Origin: S144-45 sp015494035
Lineage (GTDB): Bacteria > Pseudomonadota > Gammaproteobacteria > Xanthomonadales > Marinicellaceae
Direction: 5' to 3'
DNA length: 6,528 nucleotides
Assembly: GCA_027057345.1 (NCBI GenBank)
Contig: JALUIX010000142.1
Coordinates: 1 to 6,528, forward strand
Position 1 is the stretch's first letter. Each line of letters opens with the position of its first letter. A program made the position numbers and the translations under genes. Below are positions 1 to 6,209 of this stretch, one piece after another. The notes under the pieces are model-generated. The model saw nothing but the letters and a program-made list of their open reading frames with translations. It had not been told where the DNA came from and made no database searches.

Positions 1-1224
1 AAGCTGGAGAAAGTCTGGCAAGAAGAAGAATCCATGGTGCAAGGTTCCCAGCACCTCAAGGAAGAACTGGACCGCGCCAAAATCGAGCTGGATAACGCCA
101 TGCGTGCCCATGACTTGCAGCGTATCTCTGAACTCCAGTATGGCGTGATTCCTGAACTGGAAAAGAAAATTGAGGAAGCTTCAAAGGCCGAACAAAGCGG
201 CGACAAGAAAATGCAGCTGCTGCGTAACAAGGTGGGTGAAAACGAAATCGCAGAAGTGGTTTCCAAGTGGACAGGCATCCCCGTCTCCAAAATGATGGAA
301 GGCGAAATGGAAAAACTGTTGCACCTGGAAGAAGAACTGCACAAGCGCGTTATTGGCCAGGACGAAGCCGTCAAGGCCGTGGCCGATGCCATTCGCCGTT
401 CACGCGCTGGCCTTGCGGATCCCAACCGCCCCATTGGCTCGTTCCTGTTCCTGGGCCCCACCGGCGTGGGTAAAACCGAGTTGGCCAAGGCGCTGGCAGC
501 GTTCCTGTTCGACACCGAAGACGCCATGGTGCGCATCGACATGTCCGAGTTCATGGAAAAGCATTCCGTGTCTCGCCTCATCGGTGCACCTCCCGGCTAC
601 GTGGGTTACGAACAGGGCGGCTACCTGACCGAAGCGGTGCGTCGCCGTCCTTACTCCGTCATCCTGCTGGATGAAGTGGAAAAGGCGCACCCGGAAGTGT
701 TTAACATTCTGCTGCAAATTCTGGATGATGGCCGCCTGACCGACGGTCAGGGTCGCACGGTTGACTTCCGCAACACGGTCATCATCATGACATCGAACCT
801 GGGTTCTGACATTATCCAGCAGAAGACCAAGGAAGGCGCCAAGTACAACGAAATCAAGAAGGCCGTGATGGAACGCGTGCAGCAGTACTTCAAGCCGGAA
901 ATGATCAACCGGATCGACGACATTGTGGTCTTCCACCCGCTGAGCAAGGAAGACATTCGCAAGATCGCCAAGATCCAGATCGACAAACTGGCCAAACGCC
1001 TGAAGGAACGCGACATCAACCTGGAAATCACCGATGCCGCACTGGATTACCTGGGCAATATCGGTTACGACCCGGTGTATGGCGCTCGCCCCTTGAAGCG
1101 GGCGATTCAGACCGAGCTGGAAAACCCGTTGTCCAAAGCCATCCTGAATGGCGAGTTCCAGCCCGGCGACACCGTGGTGGTGGACATGGAAAATGGCCGA
1201 CTGGTCTTCCGCAAGAAGTCTTAA
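1..1224 (+). CDS. clpB: ATP-dependent chaperone ClpB, C-terminal half (5' truncated by window)
   Basis: ClpB is a cytoplasmic hexameric AAA+ disaggregase that works with DnaK to extract proteins from aggregates. The frame is open from base 1, so 407 residues are visible; E. coli ClpB has about 857, so roughly the first 450 are missing. Residues about 1-75 are the charged end of the coiled-coil middle domain, with the conserved SELQYG...PELEKK segment. The second nucleotide-binding domain follows: Walker A GPTGVGKT at 152-159, pore loop GYVG at 199-202, Walker B VILLDE at 220-225, sensor-1 Thr-Ser-Asn at 264-266 and sensor-2 GARPLKR at 361-367. All key ATPase residues are present and I see no frameshift. 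The methionine at position 34 is internal, not a start. There is no ClpP-binding loop in the visible part, as expected for ClpB rather than ClpA. Any heat-shock promoter would lie outside the window. Family assignment is essentially certain. Confidence 0.98.
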   Translation, partial: KLEKVWQEEESMVQGSQHLKEELDRAKIELDNAMRAHDLQRISELQYGVIPELEKKIEEASKAEQSGDKKMQLLRNKVGENEIAEVVSKWTGIPVSKMMEGEMEKLLHLEEELHKRVIGQDEAVKAVADAIRRSRAGLADPNRPIGSFLFLGPTGVGKTELAKALAAFLFDTEDAMVRIDMSEFMEKHSVSRLIGAPPGYVGYEQGGYLTEAVRRRPYSVILLDEVEKAHPEVFNILLQILDDGRLTDGQGRTVDFRNTVIIMTSNLGSDIIQQKTKEGAKYNEIKKAVMERVQQYFKPEMINRIDDIVVFHPLSKEDIRKIAKIQIDKLAKRLKERDINLEITDAALDYLGNIGYDPVYGARPLKRAIQTELENPLSKAILNGEFQPGDTVVVDMENGRLVFRKKS

Positions 1225-1250
1225 CGGCAGGCAGAATCACCACCTGTTGT

Positions 1251-1280
1251 GCAAATCACCGGCCCATGCCGGTGATTTGC
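1251..1280 (+). terminator. Perfect hairpin after clpB, without a U-tract
   Basis: A perfect 13-bp stem (1251-1263 paired with 1268-1280) with a four-base CCAT loop starts 26 nt after the clpB stop. It is the right place for a terminator, but the bases after it (CATTTGGCC) contain no run of T on either strand. It may be a weak or factor-assisted terminator, a processing or mRNA-stabilising hairpin, or an attenuator that lets some clpB transcripts continue into fmdB. The structure is seen directly; its function is inferred. Confidence 0.55.
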
Positions 1281-1316
1281 CATTTGGCCTGAACAACAAT
1301 TGAATCGGAGAACTCT

Positions 1317-1604
1317 ATGCCAATTTACGAATACCGTTGTGACTCCTGTGGCGAACAGCTGGAGAAACTACAGAAGGTTTCAGATGAGCCGCTAAAAGAC
1401 TGCCCCGCCTGTGGTCAGCCGGCTCTCAAACGCTTGGTATCAGCCGCCGGTTTCAGACTCAAGGGTTCAGGTTGGTATGAAACCGACTTCAAGAGCGGCA
1501 AGAAGAAAAACCTGGCCGACAGTGGCGATGGCGGTGGCAAGAAAACCAGCGACAAGAAGGCCAGCTCCTCCAGCACGAAAAGCGACCAAGGAAGCTCTGA
1601 TTGA
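1317..1604 (+). CDS. FmdB-family small zinc ribbon protein
   Basis: This 95-residue protein begins MPIYEYRCDSCG, the hallmark of the FmdB/CxxC_CxxC_SSSS family. Two CxxC pairs, Cys8/Cys11 and Cys29/Cys32, should bind one zinc. Residues about 40-58 carry the conserved segment with SAAGFRLKGSGWYETDF, followed by a low-complexity Lys/Ser/Gly tail (about 60-95) that is typically variable. The founding member was described as a putative regulator of the fmd operon, but the role in proteobacteria is not established. The start is supported by GGAG at 1307-1310, six bases before the ATG. In many gammaproteobacteria this gene lies before aspS; here it follows clpB and is closed by a terminator. The last residues (about Gly-Ser-Ser-Asp) and the stop lie inside the left end of the 1590-1751 inverted-repeat element, so the native C-terminus may have been replaced. 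Transcription could come from clpB read-through; no good promoter was found directly upstream. Confidence 0.92.
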   Translation: MPIYEYRCDSCGEQLEKLQKVSDEPLKDCPACGQPALKRLVSAAGFRLKGSGWYETDFKSGKKKNLADSGDGGGKKTSDKKASSSSTKSDQGSSD

Positions 1605-1751
1605 ATCTGGCGCGAGCAGATTGTCGTGAAAAATTGTTCAGTTCAAGGCGCAAGCCGCACGCAATAGCAAGGCTATTGTGAAGGTTTGCAACGCAGAAAT
1701 GGGCGATTTTACGCCACAAGATGCCGTGTCACGATTCAATCAGAGGCTCCC
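1590..1751. repeat. Imperfect inverted-repeat element of ~162 bp, MITE-like
   Basis: The ends are matching inverted repeats: 1589-1607 and 1733-1751 agree at 16 of 19 positions when one is reverse-complemented, sharing a 13-base core CTCTGATTGAATC. The symmetry continues inward to a central hairpin (CAATAGC at 1662-1668 paired with GCTATTG at 1672-1678, loop AAG) whose centre coincides with that of the outer ends. By hand count the two 80-base arms match at about 60% of positions ungapped, and many mismatches are transitions that would still pair as G-U in RNA. There is no ORF of note inside. Size, terminal repeats and lack of coding capacity fit a MITE or other dispersed palindromic repeat. 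I see no clear target-site duplication (flanks AA on the left and TA on the right at best), so the mobile origin is inference. The left end overlaps the last codons and stop of fmdB. Confidence 0.6.
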
Positions 1752-1793
1752 TAAAGACACACGCAGCCGCGTTTTGTCGCCAGTCTTACCATA

Positions 1794-1816
1794 CCCCGCT
1801 TCGGCGGGGCTTTTTT
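1794..1816 (+). terminator. Strong intrinsic terminator closing the fmdB unit
   Basis: A 6-bp all-GC stem CCCCGC/GCGGGG (1794-1799 with 1804-1809) has a stabilising TTCG tetraloop and is followed by C and six T (1811-1816). This is a textbook rho-independent terminator for rightward transcription. Read leftward it lacks a T-tract, so it is at most a weak block for the convergent M48 operon, whose last stop codon is about 33 bases away. Confidence 0.9.
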
Positions 1817-1848
1817 ATGGAGTAAATAAATTGGCAGGCCCGGACGAC

Positions 1849-2688
1849 TTATTCGTCGTCTGCTTTCAGCCAGTCTTGAAAACCCGCGGGTAAAGGCGTT
1901 AACGGGCCAGTCAACGGCCAGTTATTTGCCTCGCTTAAGGCCTGTAACTGATCAATTCGTTGTTGGTTCAGGGGGTGGGTTTGCAAAAAAGCCTGCCAGG
2001 CAGCGGGCCGTTGCCCTTGCAACTGCTGAAACAACTGGAACAAGGACTGGCTGCCACCCAGGTGACCATAGGTGCCGGCCAGGGCCTGCGCGGCGGCGGC
2101 ATCGGCGGCCTGTTCCATGCCCCGCCCATAGCGCAACAGGGTCAACAGCGCCGCCTTGTCCAGCGGTGCCGGTGTTTTGCCGACAAGACTGGCCAGCGCC
2201 GTGCTGATCAAAAGGCCCCGGCTCAATGCCACCAGTGGATCACGGTGTTTCACGTGCGCTATTTCATGGGCCAGCACCATGGCCAGGGTGTTTTCATCCG
2301 GCACCTGTTCCAGCAGGCCGCGAAACAGTACCACGTGACCGCCGAGGGTGGCAAAGGCATTGACCGTGTCGTCATCCACGTAATGCAGGGTGATGTCCAT
2401 GCCTGCAGGCAAATCGCTGTGTGCCAGCAAGCGGTTTTTGAGGTCTTCCAGATAGGCCTTCAGCTGCGGTGAGTGGATGGGCGCATCATCAGCAAAGCGC
2501 GCCGCCAGCTGTTTTTCCGTCGCGAAAGGCACCTGTCGCGCCAGCCAGCCGCCAGCCAACACCAGCACGGCAGTCAGGCTCAGCACCAGTACCAGGGCAC
2601 CGGCAGAAAGCCACAGTAAATCCCGCACCGGGCTGTGGTCCGGCGAGGTATTGATGCCTTCTGGCGGTTGCGGGTTCAGGTATTCCAT
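1849..2688 (-). CDS. Membrane-anchored M48-family zinc metallopeptidase
   Basis: This 279-residue protein carries the M48 zinc site: HEIAH at residues 141-145, with a third ligand expected at Glu192 in MEQAAD (family pattern ExxAD). The upstream segment VNAFATLGGHVVLFRGLLE (109-127) and a THPL...R motif (237-244) are also typical of the family. A single strong hydrophobic segment at about 24-48 follows a polar N-terminus without a lipobox, so it is a signal anchor; a periplasmic catalytic domain is likely but not proven. A second hydrophobic patch at 157-170 is within the domain. M48 proteins such as HtpX and BepA degrade damaged or misassembled membrane and envelope proteins; the substrate here is unknown. 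It is the last gene of a three-gene leftward operon, starting 11 nt after the preceding stop, with AGGG at 2695-2698 as ribosome site. A GACGAC/GTCGTC hairpin spans its stop codon (1843-1860), with no T-tract after it. Confidence 0.93.
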   Translation of the reverse strand: MEYLNPQPPEGINTSPDHSPVRDLLWLSAGALVLVLSLTAVLVLAGGWLARQVPFATEKQLAARFADDAPIHSPQLKAYLEDLKNRLLAHSDLPAGMDITLHYVDDDTVNAFATLGGHVVLFRGLLEQVPDENTLAMVLAHEIAHVKHRDPLVALSRGLLISTALASLVGKTPAPLDKAALLTLLRYGRGMEQAADAAAAQALAGTYGHLGGSQSLFQLFQQLQGQRPAAWQAFLQTHPLNQQRIDQLQALSEANNWPLTGPLTPLPAGFQDWLKADDE

Positions 2689-2699
2689 ACCCAGCCCTG

Positions 2700-3164
2700 T
2701 CAGTGAGCGGGTGAATCGGGAATCAGGGCCGTGCCATAGGCCATGACTTCGATGACACCCATGGAATTGTTCACACCCCAGCTCAGGTTGGCCGTTTCAT
2801 AGCGCACATTAAACACCAGTTCGGCTCCCTGCTCCATGGCCTGTGCTTTCAGCCGCAATAGCGCCTCCCGGCGCGCCCGGTCCATGAGCGTTTCATAGCC
2901 GTGAATCCGCCCCCCAAACAGGTTGCGCAAACCGGCAATGAAAAACTTGAAGTAATCGTTGGCGATTACCGCATTACCCAGCACCAGCTGTTGCCGGTAG
3001 GGTTGGTTGACCGGCGGAATGCGGGAGGAGACCGCCGGCAGGCTGTTGAGGGTTTTTTCGCGCTTGATGATGCTCTGGTAATGTTTCTTCTCTCGATGGC
3101 TGCCAACAAAATAGCCCAGCATGAGCAAGCCAAGCAGTACCGCGAACTGAATCAGGATATCCAT
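2700..3164 (-). CDS. YbjQ-family (DUF74) protein with N-terminal membrane anchor
   Basis: A 154-residue protein. The frame is open for 34 further codons upstream, but that extension overlaps the preceding gene and lacks a plausible start. The ATG at 3162-3164 has GGAG (3172-3175) seven bases before it and lies one nucleotide after the preceding stop. Residues about 3-20 form one hydrophobic transmembrane helix, followed by a basic, probably cytoplasmic linker (23-37). The YbjQ-type domain spans about 58-148, with IAGLRNLFGGRIHGYE (76-91), an amphipathic helix (92-112) and an end strand with YGTALIP. This domain (Pfam YbjQ_1, once called a putative heavy-metal-binding domain) forms small oligomers in other bacteria, but its function is not settled. 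The gene is a paralogue of its upstream neighbour, so the operon encodes one soluble and one membrane-tethered version. It probably works with that neighbour and with the M48 peptidase encoded downstream; that is inference from position. Confidence 0.88.
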   Translation of the reverse strand: MDILIQFAVLLGLLMLGYFVGSHREKKHYQSIIKREKTLNSLPAVSSRIPPVNQPYRQQLVLGNAVIANDYFKFFIAGLRNLFGGRIHGYETLMDRARREALLRLKAQAMEQGAELVFNVRYETANLSWGVNNSMGVIEVMAYGTALIPDSPAH

Positions 3165-3165
3165 G

Positions 3166-3501
3166 TCACTGCTCCGGGGCCAACACCACCGCCGTGCCGT
3201 AAATGTATATTTCTGCCGCCCCCACGGCGATGCTGGCGGTGGAAAAACGCACGTTGAGCACGGCATTAGCCCCCACCGCGCGGGCCTGTTCCAGCATCCG
3301 TTGCATGGCTTCGGCGCGGGATTCCTGCATCAGCTCCGTGTAGGCTGTCAGCTCGCCGCCAACAAAGTTCTTGAAGCCGGCCAGAATGTCCTTGCCGGCG
3401 TGTTTGGCCCGTACCGAGCTGCCTTGCACCAGCCCCAGGTGCTTCTGAATGCGCCGGCCAAAAACAATTTCGAGGTTAGAAACCAGTATGTCGTCTTGCA
3501 T
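3166..3501 (-). CDS. YbjQ-family (DUF74) protein, soluble
   Basis: At 111 residues it matches the usual size of E. coli YbjQ (about 107) and aligns along its whole length. It has an N-terminal strand region, then ILAGFKNFVGGELTAYTE (39-56), a charged helix, ARAVGANAVLNVRF (78-91) and a closing strand IYGTAVVL. No signal peptide or membrane segment is present, so it should be cytoplasmic. The family has been suggested to bind metals, but I see no convincing metal-ligand cluster and no cysteine at all. It is the first gene of the leftward operon. AAGGG eight bases before the ATG serves as ribosome site, and a candidate extended -10 promoter lies about 40 bp upstream. Its TGA stop is separated from the next ATG by one nucleotide, which predicts translational coupling. 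Confidence 0.92.
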   Translation of the reverse strand: MQDDILVSNLEIVFGRRIQKHLGLVQGSSVRAKHAGKDILAGFKNFVGGELTAYTELMQESRAEAMQRMLEQARAVGANAVLNVRFSTASIAVGAAEIYIYGTAVVLAPEQ

Positions 3502-3540
3502 GGGATGAGCCCTTATGAGTAATGATTGTCTTGGCCACCA

Positions 3541-3549
3541 AATATAGCA
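3541..3549 (-). promoter_or_regulatory. Candidate extended -10 promoter of the ybjQ-ybjQ-M48 operon
   Basis: Read leftward the bases are TGC-TATATT, an extended -10 element (TG, one base, then a five-of-six match to TATAAT). The transcription start would fall near 3534, giving a leader of about 33 nt before the ATG at 3501. No good -35 hexamer is found at 16-18 bp spacing, which fits dependence on the TG extension or on an activator. It lies just beyond the terminator of the upstream lipoprotein gene, as expected for an independent promoter. Confidence 0.45.
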
Positions 3550-3554
3550 CCCTC

Positions 3555-3577
3555 AGCTGCCTGGTTCACCAGGCGCT
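3555..3577. promoter_or_regulatory. Palindrome over the -35 region of the candidate promoter
   Basis: GCCTGG-TTCA-CCAGGC (3559-3574) is a perfect 6-bp inverted repeat, extended by AGC/GCT across one unpaired T to 3555-3577. It has no adjoining T-run, so it is not a good terminator. It covers the place where the -35 box of the leftward operon would be, so it could be an operator for a dimeric regulator. A second hairpin behind the lipoprotein terminator is the alternative. Confidence 0.35.
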
Positions 3578-3580
3578 CAT

Positions 3581-3608
3581 AAAAAAACTCCCCGCAATGG
3601 CAGGGAGT
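3581..3608 (-). terminator. Intrinsic terminator of the propeller lipoprotein gene
   Basis: Read leftward, an 8-bp stem with one G-T wobble (3601-3608 paired with 3587-3594, loop 3595-3600) is followed by an uninterrupted run of T (A-tract 3581-3587 on the + strand). It starts about 35 bases after the stop of the 834-codon gene. Rightward it has no T-tract. Confidence 0.88.
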
Positions 3609-3642
3609 CAGGCTTAATTCAGCAACCAATTCACGGCACGCG

Positions 3643-6147
3643 TTATTGCACCAGCTCAAAGCCATGCTTGAAGATCAGGTCCGTGCCCGCACCGGCCAAC
3701 GGGGCTTTCCAGGCACCCCGGCCGTGGGTAAAGGCATACAGCACCGGCACCCCATTGACCGTTTCCATGTCCAGCGATTCCACCACCACATTGGCAAAGC
3801 CGGTGTTTTCCTGCGCCCAGGTGACACCGTCATCGGTGGAAGTGAACATGCCCAAGTCAGTGGCCAGCAGCAGGTGCTGATTGTCAGCCGGGTCCACCAT
3901 CAGGTCATGGGCCGGGATGTCCGGCAGGTTATTGGTGATGTTCACCCAGTTTGCGCCGCCATCGGTGGTTTTCCACACGTGCGGGCAGGTAAAGGTGGAC
4001 GAAGTGGCATAGGCGGTGTTATTGGCCGCATCGGTGGGATCGAAACGCAGTGAGGACACATAACAGCCGTTTTGCAGCACCACCGATGGCCAATCAGTGG
4101 TGGCATCGGCGTTCAGGGCGGCGTGGTTATAGCGGATTTCACCGTCAGTAAATCCGGCCAGCACGCGATTGGAATCAGCAGCCGAAGTGGTGATCGCAGA
4201 CAAGCGACCAGCGTTGTCGGTGCTGGCCTGAACCCAGTTGTCGCCACCATCGGTGGTGCGCCACAGGTAACTGCCGCCAATCCACAAAACGTCGGGATTG
4301 CTGTTATCCATGGCGTGCGGCGTAATGAACAGAAAACCGGCATCCACCGAGGTGTCAATGCCGTTGGTGGCATCCACCCAGTTTCCGGCCACCGGATCCC
4401 AGCGTTGCAGGCTCAAGCGCGTGTAAGACGAGTAAATAATGTCGGTATTGTCAGGGTTCACCGAAACATAGCCACCGTCACCGCCACGAATTTGCTGCCA
4501 GTTGTTGGGACCGTCGGTGTCGTTGCCACGTTGGGTGCCATTGTCCTGGGCGCCGGCAAAATAGGTGCTGCCATCCGGGTAGGCCTGGCCATCGTAGAAC
4601 TGGGTCACGCCATAGCCGTTGTTGAGGTTTTCCCAGTTAAACGGCTCAATCCACTGGATATCGCTGATAGTGCTCACACACACATTATTAAGCGCGGTGC
4701 CCGGAGCCGAATTGGCGCCATTGGCCCGGTAAACGCCGCCGTCATTGCCCACGTACAGGATCTGGTTGGTGCTGCCGTTGTAATCGGGGTGAAACACAAT
4801 GGCGTGCTGGTCCGCGTGGGGCGAGGTGGAATTAATGCCATACTGGGACGGGTCCAGATACCAGTACGAAGCAATGCCCCAGTTCTGGCCGCCATCGTCG
4901 GAAACCATCAGGTCGATGCCACCTGTCCAGACGCGGTTGGGGTTGACCGGATCCACGGCGATCACGTTGTCATACCAGCCCTGATTGTAAAATTGAGGCG
5001 GGTTGTTACAGACCAGATAAGGCGGGTTGGACAGCTGGGTGGTGTTAATGGCATTGGCGTTGTTGTAGTCAGTTTGTTTGACCCAGGTCGTGCCACCATC
5101 GCCGGAACGAAACACAGCGTGCAGGCCATTGGTGTAATCCGCGTTGCCCGTGCCATCGTGGGCGCTGAGCGCGTAAATCACGTCCTGATCCGAGGGCGCC
5201 AGCGCCAGCGAGGTGCGCCCCATGCCGGGATCATCCAGCACCACGTCCCAGGCAGGGTTGGCCGCGTCCGCGCCCGGGCTCCGCCAGACCATGTGCCCGG
5301 TACGGTTGCTGTTGCCATCGTTGAAGGTGGTCAGGCAGCTGGCAAACAGCGTGTCGCCATTGGCCGTGTCGGTGCGCAGGGCCAGTTGCGTGCAGCGACC
5401 CAGGCGTGTGTAGTTGCCATCGCTGGAGGTGCTAAGAATGGCGTTCCAGTTGGCGCCGCCATCGTCACTGCGGAACAAGCCGCTGTTGGTGGCGGCATAA
5501 ACCCGCTGGCTGTCCAGCGCGGAAATCTTCAGGTCATTGGTGTAATAAAATGCCGGATTGTTGGCCGTGGCAGCCAGTAACTGCCAGCTGGCACCGGCAT
5601 CGGTGGTTTTCATAATTCCTGCGCCACGCACGGCATCGATGTTGTAAAAGCCTTCCCCCGTGCCCGCGTACAGGACGGATGAATTGTTCGGGTCCATAAC
5701 CAGCGCGCTGACGGCCAGATTGGGCAGCAAATCATCCAGCGGCGCCCAACTGGCACCGGCATCGGTGCTTTTCCAGACACCACCGGCCACGGCCGCGGCA
5801 TACAGGGTATCCGGTGCATTGGGGTCAATCACAATCTGGCGCGTACGGCCACCCACATTGCCAGGGCCAAGGAATGTCCAGCCGGAAAAACTGGTGCGAG
5901 AGTCGCCCCCCACCGTTTGCACGCGGGGCAATTTGGCCGCCTGTGTTCTGGCCTGTTCATAACGCCGGTAGTCCAGGTGATTGGCACCGGGGGGAAGCCG
6001 CTTTTCGACAAAAAAGGCATTGGCCTCTTCGGGCTGATCGGTCTTTTCTGATGTGTGCGGCACACGCAGGTTCAACGGCGTGTCCTGAGCACAGCCAGCC
6101 AGCAGGCTGATGGCTGTCAGAGCGGGTAACAAGCGGGTAAAACACAT
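3643..6147 (-). CDS. Secreted lipoprotein with eight Asp-box (BNR) repeats, predicted beta-propeller
   Basis: The 834-residue product starts at the ATG at 6145-6147, chosen for its AGGAG ribosome site and because the next residues form a lipoprotein signal peptide: basic start, hydrophobic core, lipobox LLAG-Cys19. The 59 in-frame codons upstream look non-coding. Ala follows the lipid Cys, so outer-membrane sorting is likely. The mature part opens with FLGPGNVGGRTRQI (92-105), as in many bacterial BNR/Vps10-like exported proteins. Eight Asp-boxes (S/T-x-D-x-G-x-x-W) begin at 127, 181, 227, 348, 416, 631, 727 and 770; the wide gaps at 227-348 and 416-631 hold degenerate blades, e.g. around Trp300 and Trp590. 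AQDNGT (533-538) and RGGDGGYVSVNP (554-565) fit the same group. Cysteines at 252, 271, 380, 490, 695 and 721 could form disulfides. It ends LIFKHGFELVQ. No sialidase Arg triad or other catalytic set could be assigned, so enzyme activity is unproven; ligand binding or adhesion is possible. It has its own terminator. Confidence 0.9.
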   Translation of the reverse strand: MCFTRLLPALTAISLLAGCAQDTPLNLRVPHTSEKTDQPEEANAFFVEKRLPPGANHLDYRRYEQARTQAAKLPRVQTVGGDSRTSFSGWTFLGPGNVGGRTRQIVIDPNAPDTLYAAAVAGGVWKSTDAGASWAPLDDLLPNLAVSALVMDPNNSSVLYAGTGEGFYNIDAVRGAGIMKTTDAGASWQLLAATANNPAFYYTNDLKISALDSQRVYAATNSGLFRSDDGGANWNAILSTSSDGNYTRLGRCTQLALRTDTANGDTLFASCLTTFNDGNSNRTGHMVWRSPGADAANPAWDVVLDDPGMGRTSLALAPSDQDVIYALSAHDGTGNADYTNGLHAVFRSGDGGTTWVKQTDYNNANAINTTQLSNPPYLVCNNPPQFYNQGWYDNVIAVDPVNPNRVWTGGIDLMVSDDGGQNWGIASYWYLDPSQYGINSTSPHADQHAIVFHPDYNGSTNQILYVGNDGGVYRANGANSAPGTALNNVCVSTISDIQWIEPFNWENLNNGYGVTQFYDGQAYPDGSTYFAGAQDNGTQRGNDTDGPNNWQQIRGGDGGYVSVNPDNTDIIYSSYTRLSLQRWDPVAGNWVDATNGIDTSVDAGFLFITPHAMDNSNPDVLWIGGSYLWRTTDGGDNWVQASTDNAGRLSAITTSAADSNRVLAGFTDGEIRYNHAALNADATTDWPSVVLQNGCYVSSLRFDPTDAANNTAYATSSTFTCPHVWKTTDGGANWVNITNNLPDIPAHDLMVDPADNQHLLLATDLGMFTSTDDGVTWAQENTGFANVVVESLDMETVNGVPVLYAFTHGRGAWKAPLAGAGTDLIFKHGFELVQ

Positions 6148-6150
6148 GGG

Positions 6151-6157
6151 AACTCCT
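6151..6157 (-). promoter_or_regulatory. Ribosome binding site fixing the lipoprotein start
   Basis: Leftward the bases read AGGAGTT, with AGGAG five bases before the ATG at 6147. This strong Shine-Dalgarno, together with the signal peptide directly after the ATG, shows the gene starts here and not at an in-frame ATG 177 bases further upstream. Confidence 0.85.
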
Positions 6158-6209
6158 AAGGATTCTCTGATGGAATGGTGGCGCCAGCAGCGGCTGCCGC
6201 AGGCAGTCT

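Noticed and set aside
1277..1305. A promoter for fmdB (TTGCCA, 17 bp, TTGAAT)
   Set aside because: The hexamers match fairly well, but the start would fall at about 1312, downstream of the GGAG ribosome site at 1307-1310, so the transcript would lack it.
1843..1860. A terminator for the M48 operon (GACGAC/GTCGTC hairpin across the stop codon)
   Set aside because: The stem is only 6 bp and no T-run follows in the leftward direction, so it is mentioned in the gene entry but not called.
3165..3266. A 34-codon N-terminal extension of the membrane YbjQ protein
   Set aside because: It overlaps the upstream ybjQ-like gene in another frame, its residues look like an out-of-frame shadow, and the ATG at 3164 has a good ribosome site and leads straight into the membrane helix.
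4072..5580. A 502-codon open frame on the + strand opposite the lipoprotein gene
   Set aside because: It is the antisense of a GC-rich repetitive gene, where stop codons are rare. Its product is a low-complexity Val/Ile/Gly/Arg string with no domain, while the opposite strand has a signal peptide, ribosome site and eight Asp-boxes.
6165..6176. A second copy of the fmdB-end element (CTCTGATGGAAT, 11 of 12 to the core of the end repeat)
   Set aside because: There is no matching inverted partner or internal similarity nearby, so it is most likely a chance match.
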